DNA of 7,853 bases, from the NCBI GenBank assembly GCA_900552185.1, contig URYT01000086.1, positions 1-7,853 of the forward strand. Direction: 5' to 3'. The stretch's first letter is position 1. Each line of letters begins with the position of its first letter. This DNA is from an uncultured Collinsella sp. (lineage in GTDB: Bacteria > Actinomycetota > Coriobacteriia > Coriobacteriales > Coriobacteriaceae). This document shows, piece after piece, positions 1-5,587 of the stretch. Position numbers and translations under genes: made by a program. The notes under the pieces are model-generated. The model was not told the DNA's origin. It made no database searches and was given only the letters and a program-made list of their open reading frames with translations.

Positions 1-1
1 G

Positions 2-523
2 AGCCGCATGGACCGCGGCGAGCTACGGCAGCAGTTTGGCATGGTGCTGCAGGACGCCTGGCTGTTCGATGGCACGATTGCCGAAAACATCGCCTACGGC
101 TGTCCCGAGGCGACGCGTGAGGAGATCGTGGCGGCTGCGCGCGCCGCGCAGGTCGACTTCTTTGTGCGCACCATGCCGCAGGGCTACGACACGCGCGTGG
201 CCAACGATGCCGAAAGCATCAGCCAGGGCCAGCGTCAGCTGCTGACCATCGCACGCGTGCTGCTCAATAACCCGGTGATTCTTATCCTGGACGAGGCGAC
301 CTCAAGCGTGGATACGCGTACCGAGCTTGCCATCGGTCGTGCCATGGACGCGCTCATGCGCGGGCGCACGAGCTTTGTGATCGCGCACCGCCTGTCGACG
401 ATCGTGGACGCCGACCTGATCTTGGTCATGGATCACGGCAACATTATCGAGCAGGGCACGCATAAGGAGCTGCTGGCTGCCGAGGGTGCCTACGCCGACC
501 TCTATCTGAGCCAGTTCGCATAA
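2..523 (+). CDS. ABC transporter ATP-binding/permease protein, C-terminal part of the nucleotide-binding domain (5' truncated by window edge)
   Basis: This is the C-terminal end of an ABC exporter; the membrane domain and Walker A lie left of the window. Taking the in-frame Met at position 8 as residue 1, the Q-loop glutamine is residue 15 (VLQDAWLF). The signature is ISQGQRQ at 71-77, Walker B with its catalytic Glu is VILILDE at 90-96, the D-loop is SSVD at 99-102, and the H-loop His is 127 (VIAHRLS). The DGTIAENI stretch and the [12 protein letters not shown] signature are typical of type-IV (ABCB/MsbA-like) multidrug or lipid exporters, often heterodimeric ones whose partner is the neighbouring upstream gene. 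All ATPase motifs seen are intact, so this half looks catalytically competent. The substrate cannot be told from this part. The gene ends at TAA 521-523 and converges on cysE across a shared terminator. Confidence 0.95.
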   Translation, partial: SRMDRGELRQQFGMVLQDAWLFDGTIAENIAYGCPEATREEIVAAARAAQVDFFVRTMPQGYDTRVANDAESISQGQRQLLTIARVLLNNPVILILDEATSSVDTRTELAIGRAMDALMRGRTSFVIAHRLSTIVDADLILVMDHGNIIEQGTHKELLAAEGAYADLYLSQFA

Positions 524-553
524 TGTGACAAAGGGACAGTCTCTTTGCCACAT
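523..553. repeat. 31-bp near-perfect palindrome directly after the ABC transporter stop codon
   Basis: The two 15-nt arms (523-537 and 539-553) pair around A538, with one A/C mismatch (528/548) and one G-T wobble (534/542). The left arm starts ATGTGACAAAGGGAC. The palindrome begins on the last base of the stop codon and lies just before the terminator hairpin. I have the impression that similar TGTGACAAAGGGAC palindromes recur in spacers of Coriobacteria and Firmicutes, like REP elements. That is an impression, not a search result. Confidence 0.7.
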
Positions 554-560
554 CACAAAT

Positions 561-595
561 AAGGCGCGCCGGGGATGAATTCCCTGGCGCGCCTT
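561..595. terminator. Bidirectional hairpin terminator between the ABC transporter gene and cysE
   Basis: Positions 561-575 pair with 581-595 to give a 15-bp stem containing one G-T wobble, around a 5-nt loop (576-580). The stem base is AA/TT, so transcripts on either strand end the hairpin with a short U run. It sits between two convergent genes (stops at 523 on + and 634 on -), which fits shared termination. The U tracts are short, so efficiency is uncertain. Confidence 0.85.
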
Positions 596-633
596 TGCGT
601 TGATGCCGATGTCGTTTTGTGCCGCTTGCGTTC

Positions 634-1338
634 CTAGCGTTCGTCCACGAGCTTGGCGACGAGGGCCTTGAGCTCGGCCACCTCTCGCTCGAGTTCCTTG
701 ACGCGGCGGGCATTCTCGGTGATGCCCTGGCGGTTGAGGGCGGACTGCTCGGCGGCGTCATCGGGCATGTACTCGCGATGCTGCTTGGCGTCGAAACTCT
801 CCTCGAACACACGGCAGCCGTTGCGCTTGATGATGCGTCCCGGCACGCCCACGACGGTGCAGTTGTCGGGGACGTCCTTAACGACGACCGAGTTGCCGCC
901 GATCTTGACGTTGTTGCCGATGCGGATGTTGCCGAGCACCTTGGCGCCCGTGCCCACCGTGACATTGTTGCCCAGGGTGGGGTGACGCTTGCCGGTCTCG
1001 TTGCCGGTGCCGCCGAGCGTGACGCCCTGGTAGAGCACACAGTTGTCGCCCACAATGGTGGTCTCGCCGATGACGACGCCCATGGCGTGGTCGATAAAGA
1101 AGTGCTTGCCAATCTGCGCGGCAGGGTGAATCTCGACGCCGGTGATGTGGCGGGTGATTTGCGAGAGCACGCGGGCGAGCGAGCGATGACCGTGCTCCCA
1201 CAGCCAGTGCTCGGGCACGTGGTTCCACTTGGCGTGCAGGCCAGGATAGGAAAGAAAGATGACCAGACCGTTTTGCGCGGCGGGGTCCTGCGCCTGGACG
1301 GTCTTGATGTCCTCGCGAATGGTATTGATAAAGCTCAC
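634..1338 (-). CDS. cysE: Serine O-acetyltransferase (CysE)
   Basis: CysE transfers acetyl from acetyl-CoA to L-serine, giving O-acetylserine, the cytoplasmic precursor of cysteine. The product is 234 residues: an N-terminal helical SAT region (about 1-60), then a left-handed beta-helix of hexapeptide repeats (about 66-165; [44 protein letters not shown]). The expected catalytic histidines are H84 (FIDHAMG) and H119 (KRHPTLG). Glu69 stands where E. coli has Asp143. The tail at about 205-234 is charged and heptad-like, a possible coiled coil, longer than the minimal CysE core. I chose the GTG at 1338 because GGGAGG lies 7 nt upstream and the product then starts at the usual short-form N-terminus. 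A longer TTG start at 1413 has no ribosome site and lies upstream of the likely promoter -10. No cysK is adjacent, so it is probably monocistronic. Confidence 0.95.
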   Translation of the reverse strand: MSFINTIREDIKTVQAQDPAAQNGLVIFLSYPGLHAKWNHVPEHWLWEHGHRSLARVLSQITRHITGVEIHPAAQIGKHFFIDHAMGVVIGETTIVGDNCVLYQGVTLGGTGNETGKRHPTLGNNVTVGTGAKVLGNIRIGNNVKIGGNSVVVKDVPDNCTVVGVPGRIIKRNGCRVFEESFDAKQHREYMPDDAAEQSALNRQGITENARRVKELEREVAELKALVAKLVDER

Positions 1339-1379
1339 CGGCCGCCCTCCCTTAGCGCCATGGCAATGCGATTCAATAA

Positions 1380-1396
1380 AGTATAGCGATTCGCTA
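1380..1396 (-). promoter_or_regulatory. cysE promoter -10 element with overlapping 13-bp palindrome
   Basis: On the minus strand TATACT (1380-1385) is a good -10 element, predicting a start near 1373 and a short leader of about 35 nt before the GTG. The perfect odd palindrome TAGCGATTCGCTA (1384-1396) overlaps the -10 and its upstream spacer, where a repressor could block polymerase. Its half GCGATTC recurs at 1368-1374. The -35 is weak (T-rich near 1403-1408), which may mean an activator is used. Operator function is inference. Confidence 0.45.
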
Positions 1397-1481
1397 GGGA
1401 TTAAAAAGGACAATCTTGGCGGCTTTGCGCTACAAGTGTCAGTTATGCAAACTTGCTGGTAATGGAGTCATGCTTTTGTGG

Positions 1482-1515
1482 GGTTGCGCACGAGGGGGCA
1501 CCGCAACCGTATACT
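1482..1515 (+). promoter_or_regulatory. Probable promoter of the DedA gene with a 7-bp inverted repeat
   Basis: TATACT at 1510-1515 is a good -10 element, giving a start near 1522 and a leader of about 40 nt. The best -35-like hexamer is TTGCGC at 1484-1489, but its 20-bp spacing is too long for a normal promoter. GGTTGCG (1482-1488) and CGCAACC (1502-1508) form an inverted repeat spanning that region, a possible regulator site. Confidence 0.4.
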
Positions 1516-1561
1516 GGTCAACTTGGACGTATCCGCGCCCACAACTGAGAGGTTTTACTTC

Positions 1562-2200
1562 ATGGGTTTCATCAATTTTATTGCCGAGCTGCTTAAGGAC
1601 CCGCGCACCGCGATCGCCAGCTGGATCGCCGCCGGCCCGCTTATGGCCTACGGCTGCGTGTTCCTGATCATCTTTATCGAGACGGGCGTGGTGTTCTTCC
1701 CGTTCCTTCCCGGTGATTCGCTGCTGTTCGCCTCGGGTTTCTTTGCCCACAACGGCGGCTTTAACATCGTGGCGCTTCTGGCCACCGCATGGGCCGCTGC
1801 CATTTTGGGCGATCAGTGCAACTTTATGATCGGTCACTTCTTTGGCCGCAAGATCATCGCTTCGGGCAAGGTCAAGGCCATGACGCCCGAGCGCATCAAA
1901 AAGTCCGAGGACTTCTTGGACAAGTGGGGTCACCTGGCCATCTTCCTGGGTCGCTTCTTCCCGTTTATCCGCACCTTTGTGCCCTTTATCGCTGGCATGG
2001 GCGGCATGCACTGGCGCAACTTTGTCGTCTTTAACGTGCTGGGCGGCATTACCTGGTCGACGGTCTTTACGCTGCTGGGCTACTTCTTTGGCGGCATTCC
2101 CTTTGTGCAGGAGCACTTTGAGCTGCTGATTATCGGCATCGTTGCCGTGTCGATCATCCCGACCGTGGTCGGTCTGGTTAAGGCCAAGCTGGGTAAATAG
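1562..2200 (+). CDS. DedA family (SNARE-associated/VTT domain) inner-membrane protein
   Basis: DedA proteins are polytopic membrane proteins linked to lipid-carrier flipping, membrane-potential maintenance and drug or pH tolerance. This one has 212 residues, normal for the family. Hydrophobic segments lie at about 27-60, 66-84, 124-146, 153-178 and 187-206. The family motifs are present: E40 and D52 (FIETGVVFFPFLPGDSLL) and the arginines R131 and R137 (FLGRFFPFIRTFVPFIAGMG). These match by position and context the acidic and basic residues reported as essential in E. coli YqjA (E39, D51, R130, R136). The ATG at 1562 follows GAGAGG with 9 nt between. A longer GTG start at 1478 would add 28 hydrophilic residues and lie upstream of the promoter -10, so I rejected it. 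The gene is monocistronic between its own promoter and terminator. Which DedA subgroup it belongs to, and its exact lipid substrate, cannot be told. Confidence 0.93.
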   Translation: MGFINFIAELLKDPRTAIASWIAAGPLMAYGCVFLIIFIETGVVFFPFLPGDSLLFASGFFAHNGGFNIVALLATAWAAAILGDQCNFMIGHFFGRKIIASGKVKAMTPERIKKSEDFLDKWGHLAIFLGRFFPFIRTFVPFIAGMGGMHWRNFVVFNVLGGITWSTVFTLLGYFFGGIPFVQEHFELLIIGIVAVSIIPTVVGLVKAKLGK

Positions 2201-2238
2201 AACGCCTAGCTCGAGCCAGCGCGCAGACCGTACAGCTG

Positions 2239-2272
2239 AGGCCCGTCACCGCTTACGGTGGCGGGCCTTTTT
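2239..2272 (+). terminator. Rho-independent terminator after the DedA gene
   Basis: The GC-rich stem 2239-2251 pairs with 2256-2268 around the CTTA loop, with one T-G wobble. It is followed directly by a T run (2268-2272). It lies 39 nt after the DedA stop and ahead of the ilvE promoter, so it separates the two transcription units. Confidence 0.93.
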
Positions 2273-2316
2273 GCTTCGGTCAAATGAAAATACTTTACTT
2301 AGTTAAAGAAAAGCGT

Positions 2317-2344
2317 TTTATCAGACGCGTGCGGGGAGTACAAT
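2317..2344 (+). promoter_or_regulatory. Probable ilvE promoter
   Basis: TACAAT at 2339-2344 is a good -10, with a weak -35 TTTATC (2317-2322) at 16 bp. The DNA just upstream (2281-2320) is strikingly A/T-rich for this window and could act as an UP element. It includes a small inverted repeat, CTTTA (2293-2297) and TAAAG (2304-2308). The start expected from the -10 falls at about 2351-2353. Confidence 0.5.
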
Positions 2345-2351
2345 CTCGTGC

Positions 2352-2501
2352 ATGCGAATCGACGTGCCATCGGCTTTGATGCTGCTCGCGTGTCCCGTCC
2401 GGCTCTACGCTCCGGGCGTGCGACGTTGCGACGCGGTCGGCCTCGGTCCTTGCGTGCGGGTTCGCGAGTATGCAACTGTGTATGTAAGGAGCGACATATG
2501 A
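2352..2501 (+). promoter_or_regulatory. Candidate leader ORF (49 codons) in the ilvE 5' leader, overlapping the ilvE start
   Basis: An ATG at 2352, seven bases after the -10 element, opens a 49-codon frame that ends in TGA 2499-2501. The stop overlaps the ilvE ATG (2498-2500) as ATGA. If transcription starts at 2352 the reading frame is leaderless, a common arrangement in actinobacteria. The predicted peptide holds 15 branched-chain residues out of 49 (8 Val, 5 Leu, 2 Ile), including Leu-Met-Leu-Leu at 9-12. It could couple translation of ilvE to branched-chain aminoacyl-tRNA supply. I see no convincing terminator/antiterminator pair in the leader and the residues are not in one tight run, so a chance ORF remains possible. 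Confidence 0.3.
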
Positions 2502-3550
2502 CTGTCGAGAAGAAGGATATCGATTGGGGTAGCCTCGGCTTTGGCTACATGAAGACCGATTACAGCTACGAGGCTCATTGGAAGGATGGCGAGTGGGACG
2601 AGGGCGGCCTGACCACCGACCACACCCTGCATGTCTCCGAGTGCGGCGGTATCTTCCATTACTGCCAGGAGGTCTTTGAGGGCCTGAAGGCCTACACCGC
2701 CGAGGACGGCAGCATCGTCTGCTTCCGTCCCGACATGAACGCTGAGCGTATGTATAACTCTGCCCAGCGCCTCGAGATGCCCCCGTTCCCCAAGGACAAG
2801 TTCGTTGAGGCCGTCAAGCAGGTCGTTTCTGCCAACGCCGCGTGGGTTCCGCCCTTCGGCTCCGGTGCGACCCTGTACGTGCGTCCGTTTATGATCGGCT
2901 CCGGTGACGTGATCGGCGTGGCTCCCGCTCCTGAGTACACGTTCCGCATTCTCGTGACCCCGGTCGGTCCGTACTTTAAGGGCGGCCTCAAGCCCGTCAA
3001 GCTGCGCGTTTCCGAGTATGACCGTGCTGCACCGCACGGCACCGGCAACATCAAGGCCGGCCTGAACTACGCCATGTCCCTTAAGCCCACGATGGAGGCC
3101 CATCGCGAGGGCTATGCCGAGAACCTGTATCTTGACTCCGAGTCCCGTACCTATGTCGAGGAGACCGGTGGCGCCAACGTCCTGTTCGTGAAGGAGGACG
3201 GCACCCTCGTCGTTCCGCAGTCGCACACCGACTCCATCCTGCCCTCTATCACCCGTCGCTCGCTCGTTCAGGTCGCTCAGGACCTGGGCATGACCGTTGA
3301 CCAGCGTCCCGTCGAGTGGGCCGAGGTCAAGGCCGGTACCTTTGTCGAGTGCGGCCTGTGCGGCACCGCTGCCGTCATCTCCCCGGTTGGCGAGATCGAC
3401 AACAAGGTTTACGGCGCCGACGAGACCGTGACCTTCCCGGCTGGATACACCGAGATCGGCCCTGTGATGAAGAAGCTTCGCGAGACCCTGACTGGTATCC
3501 AGTCCGGTGCTGTCGAGGACAAGCACAACTGGGTTTACACCGTCGCGTAA
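2498..3550 (+). CDS. ilvE: Branched-chain-amino-acid aminotransferase (class IV, PLP-dependent)
   Basis: IlvE reversibly moves the amino group between glutamate and the 2-oxo acids of Leu, Ile and Val, the last step of their synthesis. The product has 350 residues, normal for the BCAT2-like branch. Landmarks are EVFEGLKAY (58-66), YVRPFMIG (127-134), the PLP-binding Lys186 in GTGNIKAGLNYA (181-192), EETGGANVLF (221-230), SILPSITRRSL (246-256) and the cofactor-phosphate region CGTAAVISPVG (288-298). Cys285 and Cys288 form a C-x-x-C, offset from the redox CXXC of human BCAT. The ATG at 2498 has AAGGAG 7 nt upstream. An in-frame GTG at 2348 would add 50 Arg-rich residues, which is unlikely. Every lysine is AAG and codon choice is strongly biased, suggesting high expression. 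The other ilv/leu genes are not adjacent. Confidence 0.95.
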   Translation: MTVEKKDIDWGSLGFGYMKTDYSYEAHWKDGEWDEGGLTTDHTLHVSECGGIFHYCQEVFEGLKAYTAEDGSIVCFRPDMNAERMYNSAQRLEMPPFPKDKFVEAVKQVVSANAAWVPPFGSGATLYVRPFMIGSGDVIGVAPAPEYTFRILVTPVGPYFKGGLKPVKLRVSEYDRAAPHGTGNIKAGLNYAMSLKPTMEAHREGYAENLYLDSESRTYVEETGGANVLFVKEDGTLVVPQSHTDSILPSITRRSLVQVAQDLGMTVDQRPVEWAEVKAGTFVECGLCGTAAVISPVGEIDNKVYGADETVTFPAGYTEIGPVMKKLRETLTGIQSGAVEDKHNWVYTVA

Positions 3551-3566
3551 TTTGTCTTACCTATCC

Positions 3567-3691
3567 GGGCAGAGAGCAAGTTCCCTCCCGGCGCGTCCTC
3601 GGACATGCAAGAAGCCCTCGCTGCGCACTTCGTGCGGCGAGGGCTTTTTGCGTCCTGCGGAGTGCGCCGGGAGGGAACTTGCTCTCCGCCC
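3567..3691. repeat. 125-nt compound hairpin: long outer inverted repeat enclosing the ilvE terminator
   Basis: Positions 3572-3594 and 3664-3686 are perfect 23-bp inverted repeats. The pairing extends outward after one mismatch through 3567-3570 with 3688-3691, giving 27 of 28 pairs. Between the arms, further short complementary stretches (3601-3604 with 3652-3655) lead into the inner terminator, so most of 3567-3691 can fold into one long stem. The arms are far longer than termination needs, which suggests a palindromic repeat element that has captured or supplies the terminator. Confidence 0.85.
3607..3651 (+). terminator. Rho-independent terminator of ilvE (nested in the larger inverted repeat)
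   Basis: AGCCCTCGC (3613-3621) pairs with GCGAGGGCT (3637-3645). An inner five-pair stem, 3624-3628 with 3632-3636, lies above a two-base bulge. The outer A/T pairs run into a five-T tract (3645-3649). It lies about 60 nt after the ilvE stop. Confidence 0.9.
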
Positions 3692-3737
3692 TGCGGGCTC
3701 GGCGTTGCCACAACGGGCAATAATTAATCTGAATAAA

Positions 3738-3787
3738 CATGGCGCGCGGCCTTTTAGGCCGCGCTTGTGTTTTGCTTCGCGCCATGT
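3738..3787. repeat. Compound hairpin with alternative pairings
   Basis: GCGCGGCCT (3744-3752) and AGGCCGCGC (3756-3764) form a perfect 9-bp stem with a 3-nt loop, followed by a U-rich stretch (3765-3773), so it can work as a + strand terminator. A second perfect 10-bp inverted repeat, 3738-3747 with 3778-3787, encloses it and competes for bases 3744-3747. It may be a secondary terminator behind ilvE or a palindromic repeat. Confidence 0.7.
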
Positions 3788-3797
3788 GGGGGCGGTG

Positions 3798-4008
3798 GCG
3801 ACGTGCATTTTTGCGAGTATTCTGCAATCGAAGGCCCCTGCATACCGACCTCGGGCAAAAAATCGGGATTTCTCGATGTTTTCTACGGATGATGGGCGGG
3901 GTTATGGGCTGGCAGCGTTTGATTTGCAGGGATATTCGCGGTCTTTGGCATTTATCGTGGCGCCCGAAGCTCTTGGTTATGTTGAATACTCCTAAAAATG
4001 CACGGCGC
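3798..4008. repeat. MITE-like segment bounded by 25-bp inverted repeats
   Basis: The left end 3798-3822 and right end 3984-4008 are inverted repeats with 22 of 25 matches; the core 3803-3822 against 3984-4003 is 18 of 20. The shared core reads GTGCATTTTT, two variable bases, then GAGTATTC. The 161-bp interior is not symmetric and has no credible reading frame. It fills the space between the ilvE and lemA terminators. No clear target-site duplication is visible. It could be a small non-autonomous element, or the ends could pair as the closing stem of a structured RNA. Confidence 0.55.
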
Positions 4009-4027
4009 TTAGAGGGGGACCTTCGCG

Positions 4028-4073
4028 AAAAAGGAAACCGCCCCGTCGAAGTATGCATTCGACGGGGCGGTTT
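4028..4073 (-). terminator. Rho-independent terminator of lemA
   Basis: Positions 4058-4073 and 4035-4050 form a perfect 16-bp stem around a 7-nt loop. On the minus strand it is followed after two C residues by five T residues (4028-4032). It lies 36 nt past the lemA stop. The stem ends in A/T pairs on both sides, so it might also work weakly on the plus strand. Confidence 0.92.
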
Positions 4074-4109
4074 ATGCATTTGGCCGATTAAGGATGCGCT
4101 GCCAAACTA

Positions 4110-4661
4110 CTAGAACTTGACGGTCGGGGCCTGGCGGGCTGCCTCGGCGGCCTCGAAGCCCTGGCGCTCCTTAAACTGGAAGATGCCGGCAAAGATGACA
4201 GCCGGGAACGTCTGGATGGCGTTGTTGTAGCTGAGCACGCAATCGTTGTAGCTCTGGCGTGCATAGCTAATCTTGTTCTCGGTATCCTCGAGCGATGCCT
4301 GCAGCTGCGTAAAGTTGGTGTTTGCCTTAAGATCGGGATAGGCCTCGGCTACGGCGAAGAGCTGGCGCAGCGCACCGGTCAGCACGTTGTCGGCTTCCAT
4401 CTTGGCTTCGGGCGTGGTGGCCTTGACGGCGGTGTTACGCGCGCTGATCACGGCGGAGAGCGTCTCCTGCTCGTGCTTGGCGTAGCCCTTGACGGTCTCG
4501 ACCAGGTTGGGGATCAGGTCGTTGCGACGCTGCAGCTGCGTATCGATGTTCTGCCAGGCGTTATCGATGCGGTTACGCTTGGTGACCATGTTGTTGTAGA
4601 TGCCGGCGATGGCGCAGGCAATCACAATGACAACAACGATGCCGATGATGACGGGAAGCAT
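4110..4661 (-). CDS. lemA: LemA family membrane-anchored protein
   Basis: LemA proteins are conserved, helical and anchored by one N-terminal transmembrane helix; their molecular job is not established. The product has 183 residues, normal for the family. Residues 3-22 are a hydrophobic anchor. Next comes the family block YNNMVTKRNRIDNAWQNIDTQ (22-42) and RRNDLIPNLVETVKGYAKHE (45-64), with AYPDLKANTNFTQLQ (107-121) and EDTENKISYARQSYND (125-140) further on. The tail (about 147-183) carries the usual FPAVIFAG-like hydrophobic stretch and a short Ala-rich end. The ATG at 4661 has GGAG 5 nt upstream on the minus strand. A frame extended upstream to 4889 runs over the divergent TetR gene, so I rejected it. 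Its usual TPM-domain partner gene is not next to it. It has its own promoter and terminator and is divergent from a TetR regulator that might control it. Confidence 0.95.
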   Translation of the reverse strand: MLPVIIGIVVVIVIACAIAGIYNNMVTKRNRIDNAWQNIDTQLQRRNDLIPNLVETVKGYAKHEQETLSAVISARNTAVKATTPEAKMEADNVLTGALRQLFAVAEAYPDLKANTNFTQLQASLEDTENKISYARQSYNDCVLSYNNAIQTFPAVIFAGIFQFKERQGFEAAEAARQAPTVKF

Positions 4662-4705
4662 GATGTCTCCGTTTCGAATGGCCGCGGCGGCATGCGCCAG
4701 CTGCC

Positions 4706-4736
4706 GTTGGTATAACGCTACTAGTATACCCGCAAC
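4706..4736 (-). promoter_or_regulatory. lemA promoter -10 and possible operator in the lemA/TetR divergent spacer
   Basis: On the minus strand TATACT (4723-4728) is a good -10 for lemA, with TTCGGC about 18 bp upstream as a weak -35. The -10 sits in an interrupted inverted repeat: GGTATA (4709-4714) and TATACC (4725-4730), flanked by GTTG (4706-4709) and CAAC (4733-4736). That symmetry over a promoter next to a TetR gene suggests a binding site, but this is unproven. Confidence 0.4.
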
Positions 4737-4817
4737 GTTTTGTCGTGCCGAACTTTCCGGTAAGCGTTGTGTTTTCGTCGGGGTCGGCACCGGGGCAAAG
4801 CGCGCGGGGTACAGGTG

Positions 4818-4823
4818 TAAGAT
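4818..4823 (+). promoter_or_regulatory. Possible -10 element of the TetR-family gene
   Basis: TAAGAT at 4818-4823 would start transcription near 4830, giving a leader of about 30 nt before the ATG at 4861. No good -35 is seen 17 bp upstream. The same TAAGAT core occurs in the promoter at 7810-7815, where the -35 is better. Confidence 0.3.
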
Positions 4824-4860
4824 ATGCGACAGATTGACGAGTGTTGTCTTTGCCCTGAGG

Positions 4861-5457
4861 ATGGCGATACCAGTGGACCTTCGCATCAAGAAAACCTACC
4901 GCGCCCTGTTCGATGCCTTTACCGAGCTTCTCGAGGAGCATCGTTTTGAGGACCTGACGGTTGCCATGCTGTGCGACCGCGCCATGATTCGCCGCACGAC
5001 GTTCTACAAGCACTTTCGCGACAAGAACGATTACTTTGCCTTTTATATCGATGAGCTCATGTCGGGCTTGCCGCAAAAACAGCCCGATGAGGCCGGCGCG
5101 GTGTCTGCCGAGGACGTGCGCGCGCTTCGGCACGCGATTTTGGACGATGCCATGGATTTGATTCTGGCGCACGAGCAGCTCATGGATAACATTTTGGCAA
5201 GCAGCATGTCGGGCATGTTGACCAACGTTATTTGCGACCGCATTGCCCGCTCCATCCGCGAGCGTGTGATGAACGTGCTTGCCGAGGATGCCCTGGCCCC
5301 CGTGTCACTCGAGACGACGTCTGAGTTTGTCGCCGGCGGTATTATTCGACTTTTCACGATATGGTGGGAATCGGGCCACGATCTTGAGCGTCGACCTGAG
5401 ATAGCCGACGTGGTCGATGCGCTGTTTGAGCGGACCATGACACCGGTGAATCACTAA
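4861..5457 (+). CDS. TetR/AcrR family transcriptional regulator
   Basis: This is probably a DNA-binding repressor whose ligand is unknown. The product has 198 residues, a normal TetR length. The N-terminal domain (about 8-60) begins IKKTYRALFDAFTELLEEH and carries the helix-turn-helix in LTVAMLCDRAMIRRTTFYKHF (32-52), ending in the family hallmark TTFYKHFRDKNDYF. Residues about 61-198 are a helical ligand and dimer domain with no motif I recognise. The start is uncertain. The ATG at 4861 abuts its only purine-rich stretch (GAGG, 4857-4860), while a GTG at 4873 has the same stretch 12 nt upstream and would give 194 residues. The gene diverges from lemA across about 200 bp. Self-regulation and control of lemA are the simplest guesses. 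Its stop lies 2 nt from the 3' end of the tRNA-Ser gene on the other strand, and no terminator is visible between them. Confidence 0.9.
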   Translation: MAIPVDLRIKKTYRALFDAFTELLEEHRFEDLTVAMLCDRAMIRRTTFYKHFRDKNDYFAFYIDELMSGLPQKQPDEAGAVSAEDVRALRHAILDDAMDLILAHEQLMDNILASSMSGMLTNVICDRIARSIRERVMNVLAEDALAPVSLETTSEFVAGGIIRLFTIWWESGHDLERRPEIADVVDALFERTMTPVNH

Positions 5458-5459
5458 AG

Positions 5460-5549
5460 TGGCGGAGAGAGGGGGATTCGAACCCCCGGAACGCTCTCGC
5501 GCTCAACGGTTTTCAAGACCGCCGCATTCAACCGCTCTGCCATCTCTCC
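5460..5549 (-). tRNA. tRNA-Ser (anticodon TGA)
   Basis: Read on the minus strand, the acceptor GGAGAGA (5549-5543) pairs with TCTCTCC (5470-5464), followed by discriminator G and an encoded CCA (5462-5460). The anticodon stem of five pairs, one of them G-U, holds loop CTTGAAA, with anticodon TGA at 5515-5513, which reads UCA and related serine codons. The long variable arm (about 5488-5506) marks a class II tRNA. The T arm has five G-C pairs around TTCGAAT. The total length is 90 nt. It points away from the downstream tadA fusion gene. Confidence 0.97.
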
Positions 5550-5559
5550 GTGAGTCGTA

Positions 5560-5587
5560 ATGATAGCATCGTTTTGAATTTGCAACA
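5560..5587 (-). promoter_or_regulatory. Probable promoter of tRNA-Ser
   Basis: On the minus strand TATCAT (5560-5565) is a -10 candidate, with TGTTGC (5582-5587) 16 bp upstream as a partial -35. The predicted start is a few bases before the tRNA 5' end at 5549. The site overlaps the leader of the divergent tadA fusion gene, so the two promoters must share about 50 bp. Confidence 0.45.

Noticed and set aside
619..1386. 255-codon open frame on the plus strand opposite cysE
   Set aside because: It is antisense to clear CysE hexapeptide repeats and lies across the shared terminator spacer. The Val/Asp/Ala-rich product is typical of antisense reading.
1339..1413. 25-residue N-terminal extension of CysE from TTG 1413
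   Set aside because: There is no ribosome site, it lies upstream of the probable -10 element, and the GTG at 1338 has GGGAGG at good spacing.
2348..2497. In-frame 50-residue N-terminal extension of ilvE from GTG 2348
   Set aside because: The added sequence is Arg-rich and unlike any BCAT N-terminus. Its GGGGAG site overlaps and precedes the -10, so it would not be in the transcript, and the ATG at 2498 has a strong ribosome site.
2405..3526. 373-codon open frame on the minus strand opposite ilvE
   Set aside because: It is antisense to a clear ilvE. The product shows no family motif and its openness follows from the strong codon bias of ilvE.
3561..4113. Open frames on both strands in the ilvE-lemA spacer (172 codons on -, 124 codons on +)
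   Set aside because: The products are basic, low-complexity and cross two terminators and inverted repeats. Neither has a ribosome site or a protein-like pattern.
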